Below, in pieces: positions 16,151 to 24,417 of a stretch of 48,498 bases of DNA; positions within the stretch are counted from its first letter, which is position 1, and the number at the start of each line of letters is the position of its first letter. Made by a program: the position numbers and the translations under genes. The notes beneath the pieces were generated by a model. It was not told the origin of the DNA and ran no database searches. It was given only the letters and a program-made list of their open reading frames with translations. The stretch comes from an uncultured Paraprevotella sp. (GTDB taxonomy: Bacteria > Bacteroidota > Bacteroidia > Bacteroidales > Bacteroidaceae): positions 1-48,498 of the forward strand of contig URKA01000025.1 of NCBI GenBank assembly GCA_900548345.1, given 5' to 3'.

Positions 16151-17398
16151 TCATGCCCTTACCTGTCCGTTGCCCCGGACAAGCCATTTATAAGTGGTAA
16201 TCTCTTCGAGCGCCATCGGTCCGCGGGCGTGCAGTTTCTGCGTACTGATGCCGATTTCCGCCCCTAACCCGAACTGGGCACCGTCGGTAAACGATGTGGG
16301 CGCATTGACATATACACAGGCGGCATCCACCATCCGGCCGAAGGTTTCCGCCGCATCGGGGTTCTCCGTCACGATACATTCGCTGTGTCCCGAACCACAA
16401 CGTGCGATATGCTCCAAGGCCTCATCAAGCGACGGAACGACTTTCACGGCCATGGTATAACTCAAAAACTCCGTACCGAAACTGTCTGCACCGGCATGAC
16501 GCAACAACGCACCGGGATAATGTGCCTCCAAAGCCGTGAACGACTGTTCGTCGGCATAAATCAGCACATGGCTCTTCATCAGCGGAGCGCACAGGACCGG
16601 AAGGTCGGCAAGCCGGCTCTCGTGCACCAACAGACAGTCGAGTGCGTTGCACACACTGACCCGTCGTGTCTTGGCATTGTTCACTATGGCCGCTCCTTTC
16701 TGCAAATCGGCATCGCGGTCGATATAGGCATGGCATACACCTGCTCCCGTCTCGATAACCGGGATACGCGCATTCTCGCGGACGAAGTTTATCAGTCGGC
16801 TACTACCGCGCGGAATGAGCAAATCCACATAGCCACGGGCCTGCAACAATGCCGTGGTGGCTTCACGGTCGGCAGGCAACAGCTCCACCACGGAAGTATC
16901 GACTCCAAACCGTTCCAACACATCGTGAATCACCTTCACAATAGCGCGATTGGAACAATCGGCATCGCTTCCGCCTTTCAGCACGCACGCGCTTCCCGCC
17001 TTGAAGCACAACGAGAAGACATCGAAACTTACATTGGGACGCGCCTCATAGATGACACCTATCACACCGAAAGGCACGCTCACCCTCGTCAGTTCCAACC
17101 CGTTGGGCAACACGCTATGCTTCAATACACGTCCTAACGGAGAGGGCAACGCGGCGACATGACGCATGTCGGAGGCAATGCCTTCGAGCCTTTCTGCGGT
17201 CAGTTTCAACCGGTCGTACTTAGGGTCATCAGGCGACATGCGGGCCAGGTCCGCTTCATTCTCCTCCAATATGCGGGCTGCCTGTGCCAGCATCTCATCC
17301 GCCACCGCCAAAAGGATTTTGTTCACCCGCTCCCCGGACATCCGCAGCAACGAACGTCCGGCAGCCTTCACTCTCTCAAATGTTGCAGTCAAATCCAT
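16151..17398 (-). CDS. proA: Glutamate-5-semialdehyde dehydrogenase (gamma-glutamyl phosphate reductase)
   Basis: It reduces gamma-glutamyl phosphate to glutamate semialdehyde with NADPH, the second step of proline synthesis. The 415-residue protein has full family length. It shows FGVIGVIYEARPNV, CVLKGGSDA, the active-site region TRRVSVCNALDCLLVH, and the family C-terminal block QFGLGAEIGISTQKLHARGP. proB, which supplies its unstable substrate, is upstream with a 71-nt gap. It is part of the operon headed by argR. Confidence 0.96.
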   Translation of the reverse strand: MDLTATFERVKAAGRSLLRMSGERVNKILLAVADEMLAQAARILEENEADLARMSPDDPKYDRLKLTAERLEGIASDMRHVAALPSPLGRVLKHSVLPNGLELTRVSVPFGVIGVIYEARPNVSFDVFSLCFKAGSACVLKGGSDADCSNRAIVKVIHDVLERFGVDTSVVELLPADREATTALLQARGYVDLLIPRGSSRLINFVRENARIPVIETGAGVCHAYIDRDADLQKGAAIVNNAKTRRVSVCNALDCLLVHESRLADLPVLCAPLMKSHVLIYADEQSFTALEAHYPGALLRHAGADSFGTEFLSYTMAVKVVPSLDEALEHIARCGSGHSECIVTENPDAAETFGRMVDAACVYVNAPTSFTDGAQFGLGAEIGISTQKLHARGPMALEEITTYKWLVRGNGQVRA

Positions 17399-17469
17399 CT
17401 TTTTACTCCTTATTATATATGTTCATCCGCCACTTCCGCGTCATCTGCGGGCCATGCCATCTTCCGGCG

Positions 17470-18561
17470 TTATTCCAGATACAAATAATCGTAATGCACA
17501 AAAGGCTTCCGGTCGTGCCTGCCGATCACGTCGCATGCCTCCGTGCTTCCGTATGCGGCACGCCCCACACCCAGTTCTTTTCCATCGGGCGACATGATGC
17601 GTACCAGGTCGTCCTTCTCAAAGTCACCCTCTATCCGCGTAATGCCAACGGGCAGTATGCTCACCGCCCGTTCGCCGCACACCACCTCTGCAGCCCGTTC
17701 GTTCAGGTAAATCCTGCCTTTCGTGAAGCCCGCACTATGGGCTATCCATTTCTTCACACTCGACACATTGCCTTCGCGTGGCTGGAAACGGGTGCATAAC
17801 GTTCTGTCGGGATGTAGTATCAAATCGGTCAGGATACCGTCGCGCTTGCCATTGGCAATCATCACCGTAATGCCTTCGTCTGCCACCTTGCGGGCTATAT
17901 GGCATTTGGTTATCATACCGCCGCGCCCGAAACCCGACTTCTCCGTACGGATATATTCGCTCAGGTCTTTGTCCGGCTCCACCTCGGCAATCACTTCCAC
18001 GCCCGGCTCGCCGGGCTGCCCGTTGTAGATACCGTCCACGTTGCTCAGTATCACCAGCGCATCGACATCCATCATCGTGGCAATCAGACCGGACAACTCG
18101 TCATTATCGGTAAACATCAGTTCGGTCACACTGATGGTATCGTTCTCGTTGACAATAGGAATTACCCCGTTGTCGAGCATGACCATCATACAGTTCCGCT
18201 GGTTGAGGTAATGACGGCGCGTACCGAAATTCTCTTTCATCGTAAGCACCTGCCCCACCGCCAGACCGTGGTCGCGGAACAGTTCGTAATAGCGGTTGAT
18301 GAGTTTGGCCTGCCCCACCGCAGAAAACAGTTGCCGTTGGTCTACACTGTCCAGCTTGCGTACCGCAGCGTTTTTCAGTTCGCTCCTTCCGCTGGCTACG
18401 GCACCCGAAGAGATGAGCACCACTTCAATGCCCTCTTTGCGTAACTCCGCCACCTGATCAACCAGTGCCGACATGCGTGTGATATCCAGCGAGCCGTCGG
18501 CTCGTGTCAGTACATTACTGCCGATTTTCACGGCTATACGCCGCTTTTCCAAATGCTCCAT
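17470..18561 (-). CDS. proB: Glutamate 5-kinase
   Basis: It phosphorylates glutamate on the gamma-carboxyl, the first and usually proline-inhibited step of proline synthesis. The 363-residue protein has an amino-acid kinase domain (VKIGSNVLT; VLISSGAVASGR; VPIVNENDTISV) and a C-terminal PUA domain from about residue 275. The start follows the proC stop by 3 nt, so the two are tightly coupled. Confidence 0.95.
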   Translation of the reverse strand: MEHLEKRRIAVKIGSNVLTRADGSLDITRMSALVDQVAELRKEGIEVVLISSGAVASGRSELKNAAVRKLDSVDQRQLFSAVGQAKLINRYYELFRDHGLAVGQVLTMKENFGTRRHYLNQRNCMMVMLDNGVIPIVNENDTISVTELMFTDNDELSGLIATMMDVDALVILSNVDGIYNGQPGEPGVEVIAEVEPDKDLSEYIRTEKSGFGRGGMITKCHIARKVADEGITVMIANGKRDGILTDLILHPDRTLCTRFQPREGNVSSVKKWIAHSAGFTKGRIYLNERAAEVVCGERAVSILPVGITRIEGDFEKDDLVRIMSPDGKELGVGRAAYGSTEACDVIGRHDRKPFVHYDYLYLE

Positions 18562-18564
18562 AAT

Positions 18565-19368
18565 TTATTTCTTCACAACCACACTGCTCCTCAACCCTTT
18601 TATCACGCTCGACGTGAAACCGGCCTCTTCCATGGCATTCAGTCCCCGGATGGTCAGTCCGCCCGGCGTAGTCACCTTGTCGATTTCGGCTTCGGGATGC
18701 GACCCGTTGTGTGCCAGCAGTTCCACAGCGCCCCTCATCGTCTGCAACATGATTCTTTGGGCATCCTGGGCATAAAGTCCCAGTTCTACCCCGCCTTCGG
18801 TAGCGGCACGGATATACCGCATCACGTAAGCGATTCCACAGGAGGCCAACGCCATACAGGCAGGCATCAGACGCTCTTCCACCATCATGGCATCGCCCAG
18901 TTCCCTGAACATGCCCAACAGCTGCCCGTCAAGTTCCAGCACTGAATGCCCGGCAGCGATGAATGTCATGCTGTTCATTACGGCAACAGCGGTATTGGGT
19001 ATCATATAATATACAGCCGGAAAACGTCCGTCACCCTTGTCAAGCCATTCGCTTAACTGTGCCGTACCGATGCCGGCTGCCACCGACACAACCGCCTGGC
19101 GCGTATAGTCCAGCCCGTCCCTGAGTTCGTCAATCACCTCACAGACCTTCCACGGCTTCACGGCCAATACAATGAAATCCGCTCCGTGAACCGCTGCCCG
19201 GTTGTCGTCCGTCACATTGATTTCGGGGAACTCGGCCTGAAGGGCTTCCAACTTGCCGCGGCTCGGATTAGCCACCGTAATGTCAACCGCCCGCACCTTC
19301 GTGCCTCTCGCCAGTCCGCGGGCTATGGCTCCTCCCATATTGCCCGCACCGATGATTGCCACTTTCAT
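18565..19368 (-). CDS. proC: Pyrroline-5-carboxylate reductase
   Basis: It makes proline from pyrroline-5-carboxylate with NAD(P)H. The 267-residue protein has the Rossmann motif IGAGNMGGAIARG near the N-terminus, then VLAVKPW, RFPAVYYMIPNTAVAV, and the C-terminal signature VTTPGGLTIRGLNAMEEAG. With proB and proA it makes the proline branch complete within this operon. Confidence 0.95.
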   Translation of the reverse strand: MKVAIIGAGNMGGAIARGLARGTKVRAVDITVANPSRGKLEALQAEFPEINVTDDNRAAVHGADFIVLAVKPWKVCEVIDELRDGLDYTRQAVVSVAAGIGTAQLSEWLDKGDGRFPAVYYMIPNTAVAVMNSMTFIAAGHSVLELDGQLLGMFRELGDAMMVEERLMPACMALASCGIAYVMRYIRAATEGGVELGLYAQDAQRIMLQTMRGAVELLAHNGSHPEAEIDKVTTPGGLTIRGLNAMEEAGFTSSVIKGLRSSVVVKK

Positions 19369-19406
19369 ATCATTTCTCCTTTCTTTTGCAGTTCATTCCA
19401 CAAGCC

Positions 19407-20537
19407 TCACTTCATTACACGTTGCAACCGTTCCAGGAAATCGGCCGCCTCGGCTTCTGTCAGACACAAAGGCGGCAACAGGCGCAACACGTTCGTACCG
19501 CTGCATCCTGTGAAACAATGCTCTTCAGATACCAGTCTGTTGCGTATCTCCTTGTAAGGCACATCCAACTCTATGCCAATCATCAGACCAAGACCGCGCA
19601 CTTCCTTCACATGGGGAAGATGCAGGTTACGAATGCCCTCCATCAGGAAACGGCCTACTTTTGCCGCGTTCTCCACAAGATGTTCGCCTTCCACCACATC
19701 GAGCACCGCCAGAGCAGCCGCACATGCCAGATGATTGCCTCCGAAGGTAGTTCCCAACTGCCCGTATACAGGCACAAACTCCGGTGAAATCAACACACCG
19801 CCCATGGGCAGACCGTTGGCAATTCCCTTGGCCACCGTAATCATATCCGGCCTGATGCCGAAATGCTGGTGGGCAAAGAATTTTCCGGAACGCCCGTAGC
19901 CGCACTGGATTTCATCGCAAATCAGCACCGTACCCGTCTCATCACAAGCCTTCCTCAAGCCTTGCATGAATTCCGGCGTCACCATTCGGATACCGCCCAC
20001 ACCTTGTATGCACTCGACAATCACGGCGCAGACATCGCCTTTTGACAGTTCAGCCTGAAATGCAGACAGGTCGTTGAGCGGAAGATACGTCACATGGCGG
20101 TTGGCATTGATGGGTGCTATAATCTTAGGATTGTCGGTGGCCTCTACGGCCAGCGAGGTGCGGCCATGAAAAGCCTTCTGAAACGAAAGCACACGGGTGC
20201 GGCCATTATGGAAGCTGGCCAGTTTCAACGCATTCTCGTTGGCCTCGGCACCCGAATTGATGAGAAAGAGCTGATAGTCTTCATATCCGCTCGCCTTTCC
20301 CAGACGCACGGCCAGTTCCTGCTGCAAAGTATTGATGACCGAATTGCTGTAAAAGCCCAACAGGTTCGACTGACGGGTAATCGCCTCCACATAGTGAGGG
20401 TGGCAATGACCGATGCTGATGACGGCATGACCGCCATACAGGTCGAGATACTCCTGCCCCTTATCATCCCATACATGGCATCCCTGTCCTTTCACGATAT
20501 TCACGTCGAGCAGGGGATATACATCAAATAGTTTCAT
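19407..20537 (-). CDS. argD: Acetyl/succinylornithine aminotransferase
   Basis: This class III PLP aminotransferase makes N-acylornithine from N-acylglutamate semialdehyde and glutamate. The 376-residue protein has LDLYGGHAVISIGHCHP, FINSGAEANENALKLA (cofactor phosphate binding, residues approximate), ICDEIQCGYGRSG, and the Schiff-base lysine in VAKGIANGLPMGG. Given the neighbouring carbamoyltransferase, the substrate is probably the succinyl form. A 151-nt spacer with a long inverted repeat separates it from argC upstream, so its expression may be set independently of the first operon genes. Confidence 0.93.
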   Translation of the reverse strand: MKLFDVYPLLDVNIVKGQGCHVWDDKGQEYLDLYGGHAVISIGHCHPHYVEAITRQSNLLGFYSNSVINTLQQELAVRLGKASGYEDYQLFLINSGAEANENALKLASFHNGRTRVLSFQKAFHGRTSLAVEATDNPKIIAPINANRHVTYLPLNDLSAFQAELSKGDVCAVIVECIQGVGGIRMVTPEFMQGLRKACDETGTVLICDEIQCGYGRSGKFFAHQHFGIRPDMITVAKGIANGLPMGGVLISPEFVPVYGQLGTTFGGNHLACAAALAVLDVVEGEHLVENAAKVGRFLMEGIRNLHLPHVKEVRGLGLMIGIELDVPYKEIRNRLVSEEHCFTGCSGTNVLRLLPPLCLTEAEAADFLERLQRVMK

Positions 20538-20550
20538 AGATTTGTTGCAA

Positions 20551-20680
20551 AATTAAGAATTAAAGAATGAATGATTAACAAATAAAAGAATGAATCATCT
20601 TTTTCATTCCCATCCACACTCTCATTGTTCATCATCCATTCTTCTCACTCTTTCATTATTCATTCTTTAATTTGTTAATT
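20551..20680. repeat. Imperfect inverted repeat and degenerate direct repeats in the argC-argD spacer
   Basis: TTAACAAATTAAAGAATGAAT (minus strand, beside argC) pairs with the matching word beside argD with one mismatch in 21. AAAGAATGAAT occurs at 20562 and 20585 on the plus strand, and its inverted relatives start at 20634 and 20658. Between the arms, the transcribed strand is almost free of C for some 75 nt. It may act as an mRNA hairpin or processing site within the operon. Confidence 0.75.
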
Positions 20681-20688
20681 GCATATCA

Positions 20689-21663
20689 TCAGAACGCTGA
20701 GGGTTTCAGGTTCAGTCCGGCTTTCTCGTCGAGTCCGAACATCAGGTTCATGTTCTGTACGGCCTGGCCGCTCGCACCCTTCAACAGGTTGTCGACAACA
20801 GAAGTCACCAGCAACTTATTGTCGAACTTGTCGACATGTACCAGCGCCTTGTTGGTATTGACCACTTGTTTCAGGTCGATAGCCTTGTCCACATAGTGGG
20901 TGAACGCGGCCTGCTTATAATAGTCCTTATACATGCCTACCACCGTGTCGGCATCAACATCCTTGTCCAAACGGAGCACTTCGGTAGCGAATATTCCGCG
21001 GGCGAAGTCGCCGCGATAGGGAATGAAATCGACAGCCCCGCCGAAACCGGGTTGCAGTTGCATGAGCGACTGACGTATTTCAGGCACATGCTGATGGCTG
21101 AACGCCTTGTAAATGCTCATGTTATTGTTGCGCCAGCTGAAATGCGTGGTGCTTCCGGGCTTCACTCCGGCACCGGTACTACCGGTAATGGCATTCACCG
21201 CGATGTCTCCACTTAACAGACCGTGAGCGGCCAGCGGGAGCAACCCCAACTGGATGCAGGTGGCAAAGCACCCCGGATTGGCCACATGACAGGCATGAGC
21301 TATGGCATCCCTGTTCAGCTCAGGCAATCCGTACACATAATCATTGCCCGGAGCCGCAAGACGGAAATCCTGCGCCAGGTCGATAATCCTGACATGTGCG
21401 GGCATCTTGTGTGTCTTCAGGAACTCTTCGCTCTTTCCGTGACCGAAACAGAAGAAGACCACATCTACTTTTTCCAATGGCAGTTCATCCGTAAACACAA
21501 GGTCTGTCTCGCCGTAAAGCCCTTCATGCACATCGGTAATCCTGTTCCCTGCATTGCTCGAACTGTTGATAAATTCAATCTCCGCTTCAGGATGATTCAG
21601 CAATATGCGGCAGAGTTCGCCGGCCGTATAGCCGGCTCCTCCGATGATTCCTACTTTTACCAT
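20689..21663 (-). CDS. argC: N-acyl-gamma-glutamyl-phosphate reductase
   Basis: It reduces N-acylglutamyl phosphate to the semialdehyde with NADPH. The 324-residue protein starts MVKVGIIGGAGYTAGELCRIL (dinucleotide binding) and has the catalytic cysteine in NPGCFATCIQ. The C-terminal half has HFSWRNNNMSIYKAFSHQHVPEI-type residues at about 165-190. The frame is open to 21705, but a start there would run into argG; the ATG at 21663 is 7 nt past the argG stop and gives the usual N-terminus. Confidence 0.95.
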   Translation of the reverse strand: MVKVGIIGGAGYTAGELCRILLNHPEAEIEFINSSSNAGNRITDVHEGLYGETDLVFTDELPLEKVDVVFFCFGHGKSEEFLKTHKMPAHVRIIDLAQDFRLAAPGNDYVYGLPELNRDAIAHACHVANPGCFATCIQLGLLPLAAHGLLSGDIAVNAITGSTGAGVKPGSTTHFSWRNNNMSIYKAFSHQHVPEIRQSLMQLQPGFGGAVDFIPYRGDFARGIFATEVLRLDKDVDADTVVGMYKDYYKQAAFTHYVDKAIDLKQVVNTNKALVHVDKFDNKLLVTSVVDNLLKGASGQAVQNMNLMFGLDEKAGLNLKPSAF

Positions 21664-21670
21664 ACGCCGC

Positions 21671-22876
21671 CTACTTGATTCTTTCATCATCCTTATGGTT
21701 GGCATAATACAGGCGGAGCGGTGTGGACGTCACTTTGATGAAGCCTTTCGCATCATCGGCCGTCCATCCCTTCTGTGTCTCGCCGTATTCTCCGAACTTG
21801 TTCTTCACCAGGTCATCGGGAGAATCCACACCTACCGTACTGAAGCCGTAAGGACGGAGTTCCAGCGTAACCACGCCATTCACGTTGCGCTGCGAGCTGG
21901 TCAGCATAGCTTCAATGTCGGGCATTACCGGCTCTAAATATTGGCTTTCGTGCAGGAACATGCCATACCAGTTGGCCACTTGCTCTTTCCAGTACTGCTG
22001 CCACTTGCTCAACGTGTATTTCTCCAGGAAGCGGTGTGCGCCGATGATCAGCATGGGAGCGGCGGCCTCGAAGCCCACGCGCCCCTTTATACCTATAATG
22101 GTATCACCCACATGACAGTCACGTCCGATGGCGTATGCCGCGCCAATCTTCTCGATTTCCTGTATGGCCTTGACCTTGTCTTCGTAATCCACACCGTTGA
22201 CACTGCAAATCTCGCCATGCTTGAAACCGAGCTTCAACAGTTCCGTACCGTCCTTTACGGGATGTTTCAGGTAGGCTGTCTCCGGAAGCCCCTGATTGCT
22301 GTCCAAAATCTCTCCGCCACAGATGGAGGTACCCCAAATGCCCACGTTGTAGGAATACTTCAGTTTGGTAAAGTCTGCATAATATCCGTTCTTGTTCAGA
22401 TAGTCCACTTCTTCCTTACGGCTCAGGTTATTGTCGCGCGTCAGCGTGATAATCTCCACGCCGGGCGCCATCACCATGAACGTCATATCGAAGCGAATCT
22501 GGTCGTTGCCGGCCCCGGTAGAGCCGTGTGCAATGGCATCCGCTCCCACTTCATTGGCATACCGGGCAATGGCCATAGCCTGGAAGATACGTTCCGAAGA
22601 CACCGAAATGGGATAACAGTTGTTACGCAACACATTTCCGTAAATCATATAGCGCAAGCTCCTCTCGTAATATTCTTTGGTCACATCCAAAGTCACATAA
22701 GCCTTCGCGCCCAGTTTATACGCATTCTCCTCGTTCGCCTTGAGCTGTTCCGCGCTGAAGCCTCCCGTATCGGCACATGCCGCATACACTTCATACCCTT
22801 TCTCTTTTGCCAGATACATCACTGTATAAGAGGTATCCAGACCGCCACTGAAGGCCACCACAACTTTCTTTGCCAT
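21671..22876 (-). CDS. argG: Argininosuccinate synthase
   Basis: It condenses citrulline and aspartate with ATP. The 401-residue protein has the PP-loop SGGLDTSYT, GSTGAGNDQIRFDMT, a DNNLSRKEEVDYL stretch, and the conserved region around the SICGGEILDSN residues. Its product requires argH, which is not in the window. In an acylated pathway a deacylase must act on acylcitrulline before this step; that enzyme is also elsewhere. Confidence 0.96.
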   Translation of the reverse strand: MAKKVVVAFSGGLDTSYTVMYLAKEKGYEVYAACADTGGFSAEQLKANEENAYKLGAKAYVTLDVTKEYYERSLRYMIYGNVLRNNCYPISVSSERIFQAMAIARYANEVGADAIAHGSTGAGNDQIRFDMTFMVMAPGVEIITLTRDNNLSRKEEVDYLNKNGYYADFTKLKYSYNVGIWGTSICGGEILDSNQGLPETAYLKHPVKDGTELLKLGFKHGEICSVNGVDYEDKVKAIQEIEKIGAAYAIGRDCHVGDTIIGIKGRVGFEAAAPMLIIGAHRFLEKYTLSKWQQYWKEQVANWYGMFLHESQYLEPVMPDIEAMLTSSQRNVNGVVTLELRPYGFSTVGVDSPDDLVKNKFGEYGETQKGWTADDAKGFIKVTSTPLRLYYANHKDDERIK

Positions 22877-22908
22877 AATATTTCCTTTTAACTATTATCC
22901 TTTTGAGG

Positions 22909-23559
22909 TTATCTTAAATTCTTTTTCGCCGCCTCGCGGGCCATCCTGACCACATCTTCGGGCAACTCCACGGGCAACGGTTCGTCGGGATGCATGGCCG
23001 GGTCGTAAAGCATGGCCGTGCATACACAGTATTTTCGTCCCGTGCGCTGCAGGATGTCGTAATTGATGCAACAGGGATGCTCCGGCGTGCCGCACCCTTT
23101 CCAATAGGCCTCATCATCGGTCAGTTCGGCAAACGTGACCGGCACATATCCTAAGGCCGTATTGATTTTCATCACAGCGCTTTGGCTGGTCAGTCCGAAC
23201 AGTTTCGCGTGCGGCCAGCGCAGACGCGACAGCGTAAAGGCCGTCTGTTTGATACGCGTGGCCAGATGATGGTGACGGAACTTCTCCACTACGATAAGCC
23301 CCGAATTGGCCACATACTCTTTATTACCCCAGCTCTCTATGTAACAGAAGCCTGCAAACTCTTCATCCTCGCCTTCCCCTGCCAATGCGATGACGGCCTT
23401 ACGTTCCTTCATCTTGGTGGCCAGATATTCATGTGTGCGGGATGCGATACCTGAGCCTCTTTTCTTTGCCGAATCTGTAATGGTTTCCAGTATGATATCT
23501 ACATACTTCTCATGGCTGGCATCGGCGACCACCACTCTGATTCCATCGTTGTATTCCAC
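22909..23559 (-). CDS. GNAT-family acyltransferase, candidate N-acylglutamate synthase
   Basis: The 216-residue protein has a GNAT-like core: a GLIVVEKFRHHHLATRIKQ segment at about residues 88-105 resembles the acyl-CoA loop (R/Q-x-x-G/A) in position, followed by LFGLTSQSAVMKINTALGY. A C-terminal extension carries five cysteines (156, 163, 164, 178, 180) that could bind a metal. It stands between argR and argG, and no argA or argJ is present. The natural inference is that it acylates glutamate, probably with succinyl-CoA, as the first committed step. I recall that genetic work in B. thetaiotaomicron proposed such an enzyme for this genus, but cannot verify identity here. Confidence 0.7.
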   Translation of the reverse strand: MEYNDGIRVVVADASHEKYVDIILETITDSAKKRGSGIASRTHEYLATKMKERKAVIALAGEGEDEEFAGFCYIESWGNKEYVANSGLIVVEKFRHHHLATRIKQTAFTLSRLRWPHAKLFGLTSQSAVMKINTALGYVPVTFAELTDDEAYWKGCGTPEHPCCINYDILQRTGRKYCVCTAMLYDPAMHPDEPLPVELPEDVVRMAREAAKKNLR

Positions 23560-23595
23560 TTTCTTACCTAATACTATATTCCTATCAATCCATTT

Positions 23596-24072
23596 TCATT
23601 TCTCACTGCGAATCACCTGCGCCAGACGCTGCATGACGATATCGCGGCTCACCCCTTCGGCCATCACCAGAATGATGGTGTCGTCTCCAGCCAAGGTGCC
23701 CAGTATCTCGTCGAATTTTTTATTGTCGATGTCATAAGCTATATGGCTGGCATATCCAGGAAGGGTATGTATGACCGCCAGGTTGCCTGAGAACTTCACC
23801 GACAAAGCACCGGCCTGATGTATGGCATCGGCCGTCAGATGAGCATCCGACACACGACGGTAAAACGGAGACACGGGCAATACATAAATATATTTTCCCG
23901 CAGCATTCATCGCCTTGGCCACCTTCAACTGTTTCAAATCGCGGGACAACGTGGCTTGGGTCAGACTGAAACCGGCCTTGTCCAACTCGCGCAACAGTTC
24001 TTCCTGATTCGAAATATCCTGAGCGGACACTATCATTTTAATTACTTCCAAACGGGTGCTCTTATTCTTCAT
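23596..24072 (-). CDS. argR: Arginine repressor
   Basis: This hexameric repressor binds ARG boxes when arginine is present. The 158-residue protein has the N-terminal winged helix (SNQEELLRELDKAGFSLTQ, then TLSRDLKQLKVAK) and the C-terminal trimerisation and arginine-binding core with GDDTIILVMAEG. Heading the operon, it likely regulates itself together with both the arginine and the proline genes. It diverges from trpB2 across a 345-nt AT-rich gap. Confidence 0.94.
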   Translation of the reverse strand: MKNKSTRLEVIKMIVSAQDISNQEELLRELDKAGFSLTQATLSRDLKQLKVAKAMNAAGKYIYVLPVSPFYRRVSDAHLTADAIHQAGALSVKFSGNLAVIHTLPGYASHIAYDIDNKKFDEILGTLAGDDTIILVMAEGVSRDIVMQRLAQVIRSEK

Positions 24073-24100
24073 ACGACAGTTTCTTCGTTGTTAGAAAGCG

Positions 24101-24108
24101 CAAAGATA
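24101..24108 (-). promoter_or_regulatory. argR operon -7 element
   Basis: TATCTTTG on the minus strand, 28 bp before the argR ATG. No exact TTTG occurs at the right spacing. The rest of 24073-24417 is AT-rich. It holds an 11-bp direct repeat CACGCATAATA (24128-24138 and 24206-24216), which could be an ArgR site but does not match the E. coli box closely. Confidence 0.45.
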
Positions 24109-24361
24109 TACATTTCTTTTGAAAACTCACGCATAATATACAATATTTCTGCATACAAACGCCCCATACAAGGAAAACAACCGCTTATTATCAACAGAAT
24201 AAAAACACGCATAATAATACATATATACAAAAAGACATACACACACGGATTTGAACGCCACAAACTTTCATCTTGTTTGCATCCGCCCACTTTTCGCACC
24301 TTTTTAAAAATAAAACAGGTAGTTTTTTGCATAAAATCACACGGATTTCAGTTTTTTTCCG

Positions 24362-24369
24362 TAAGTTTG
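24362..24369 (+). promoter_or_regulatory. trpB2 -7 element
   Basis: TAAGTTTG fits TAnnTTTG, 48 bp before the ATG at 24418. No TTTG lies 19-21 bp upstream; the nearest is about 32 bp away. Confidence 0.45.
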
Positions 24370-24417
24370 CACTTCATCAGACAAATACATTCAGAAATAC
24401 CAAACACAACAAATAAT

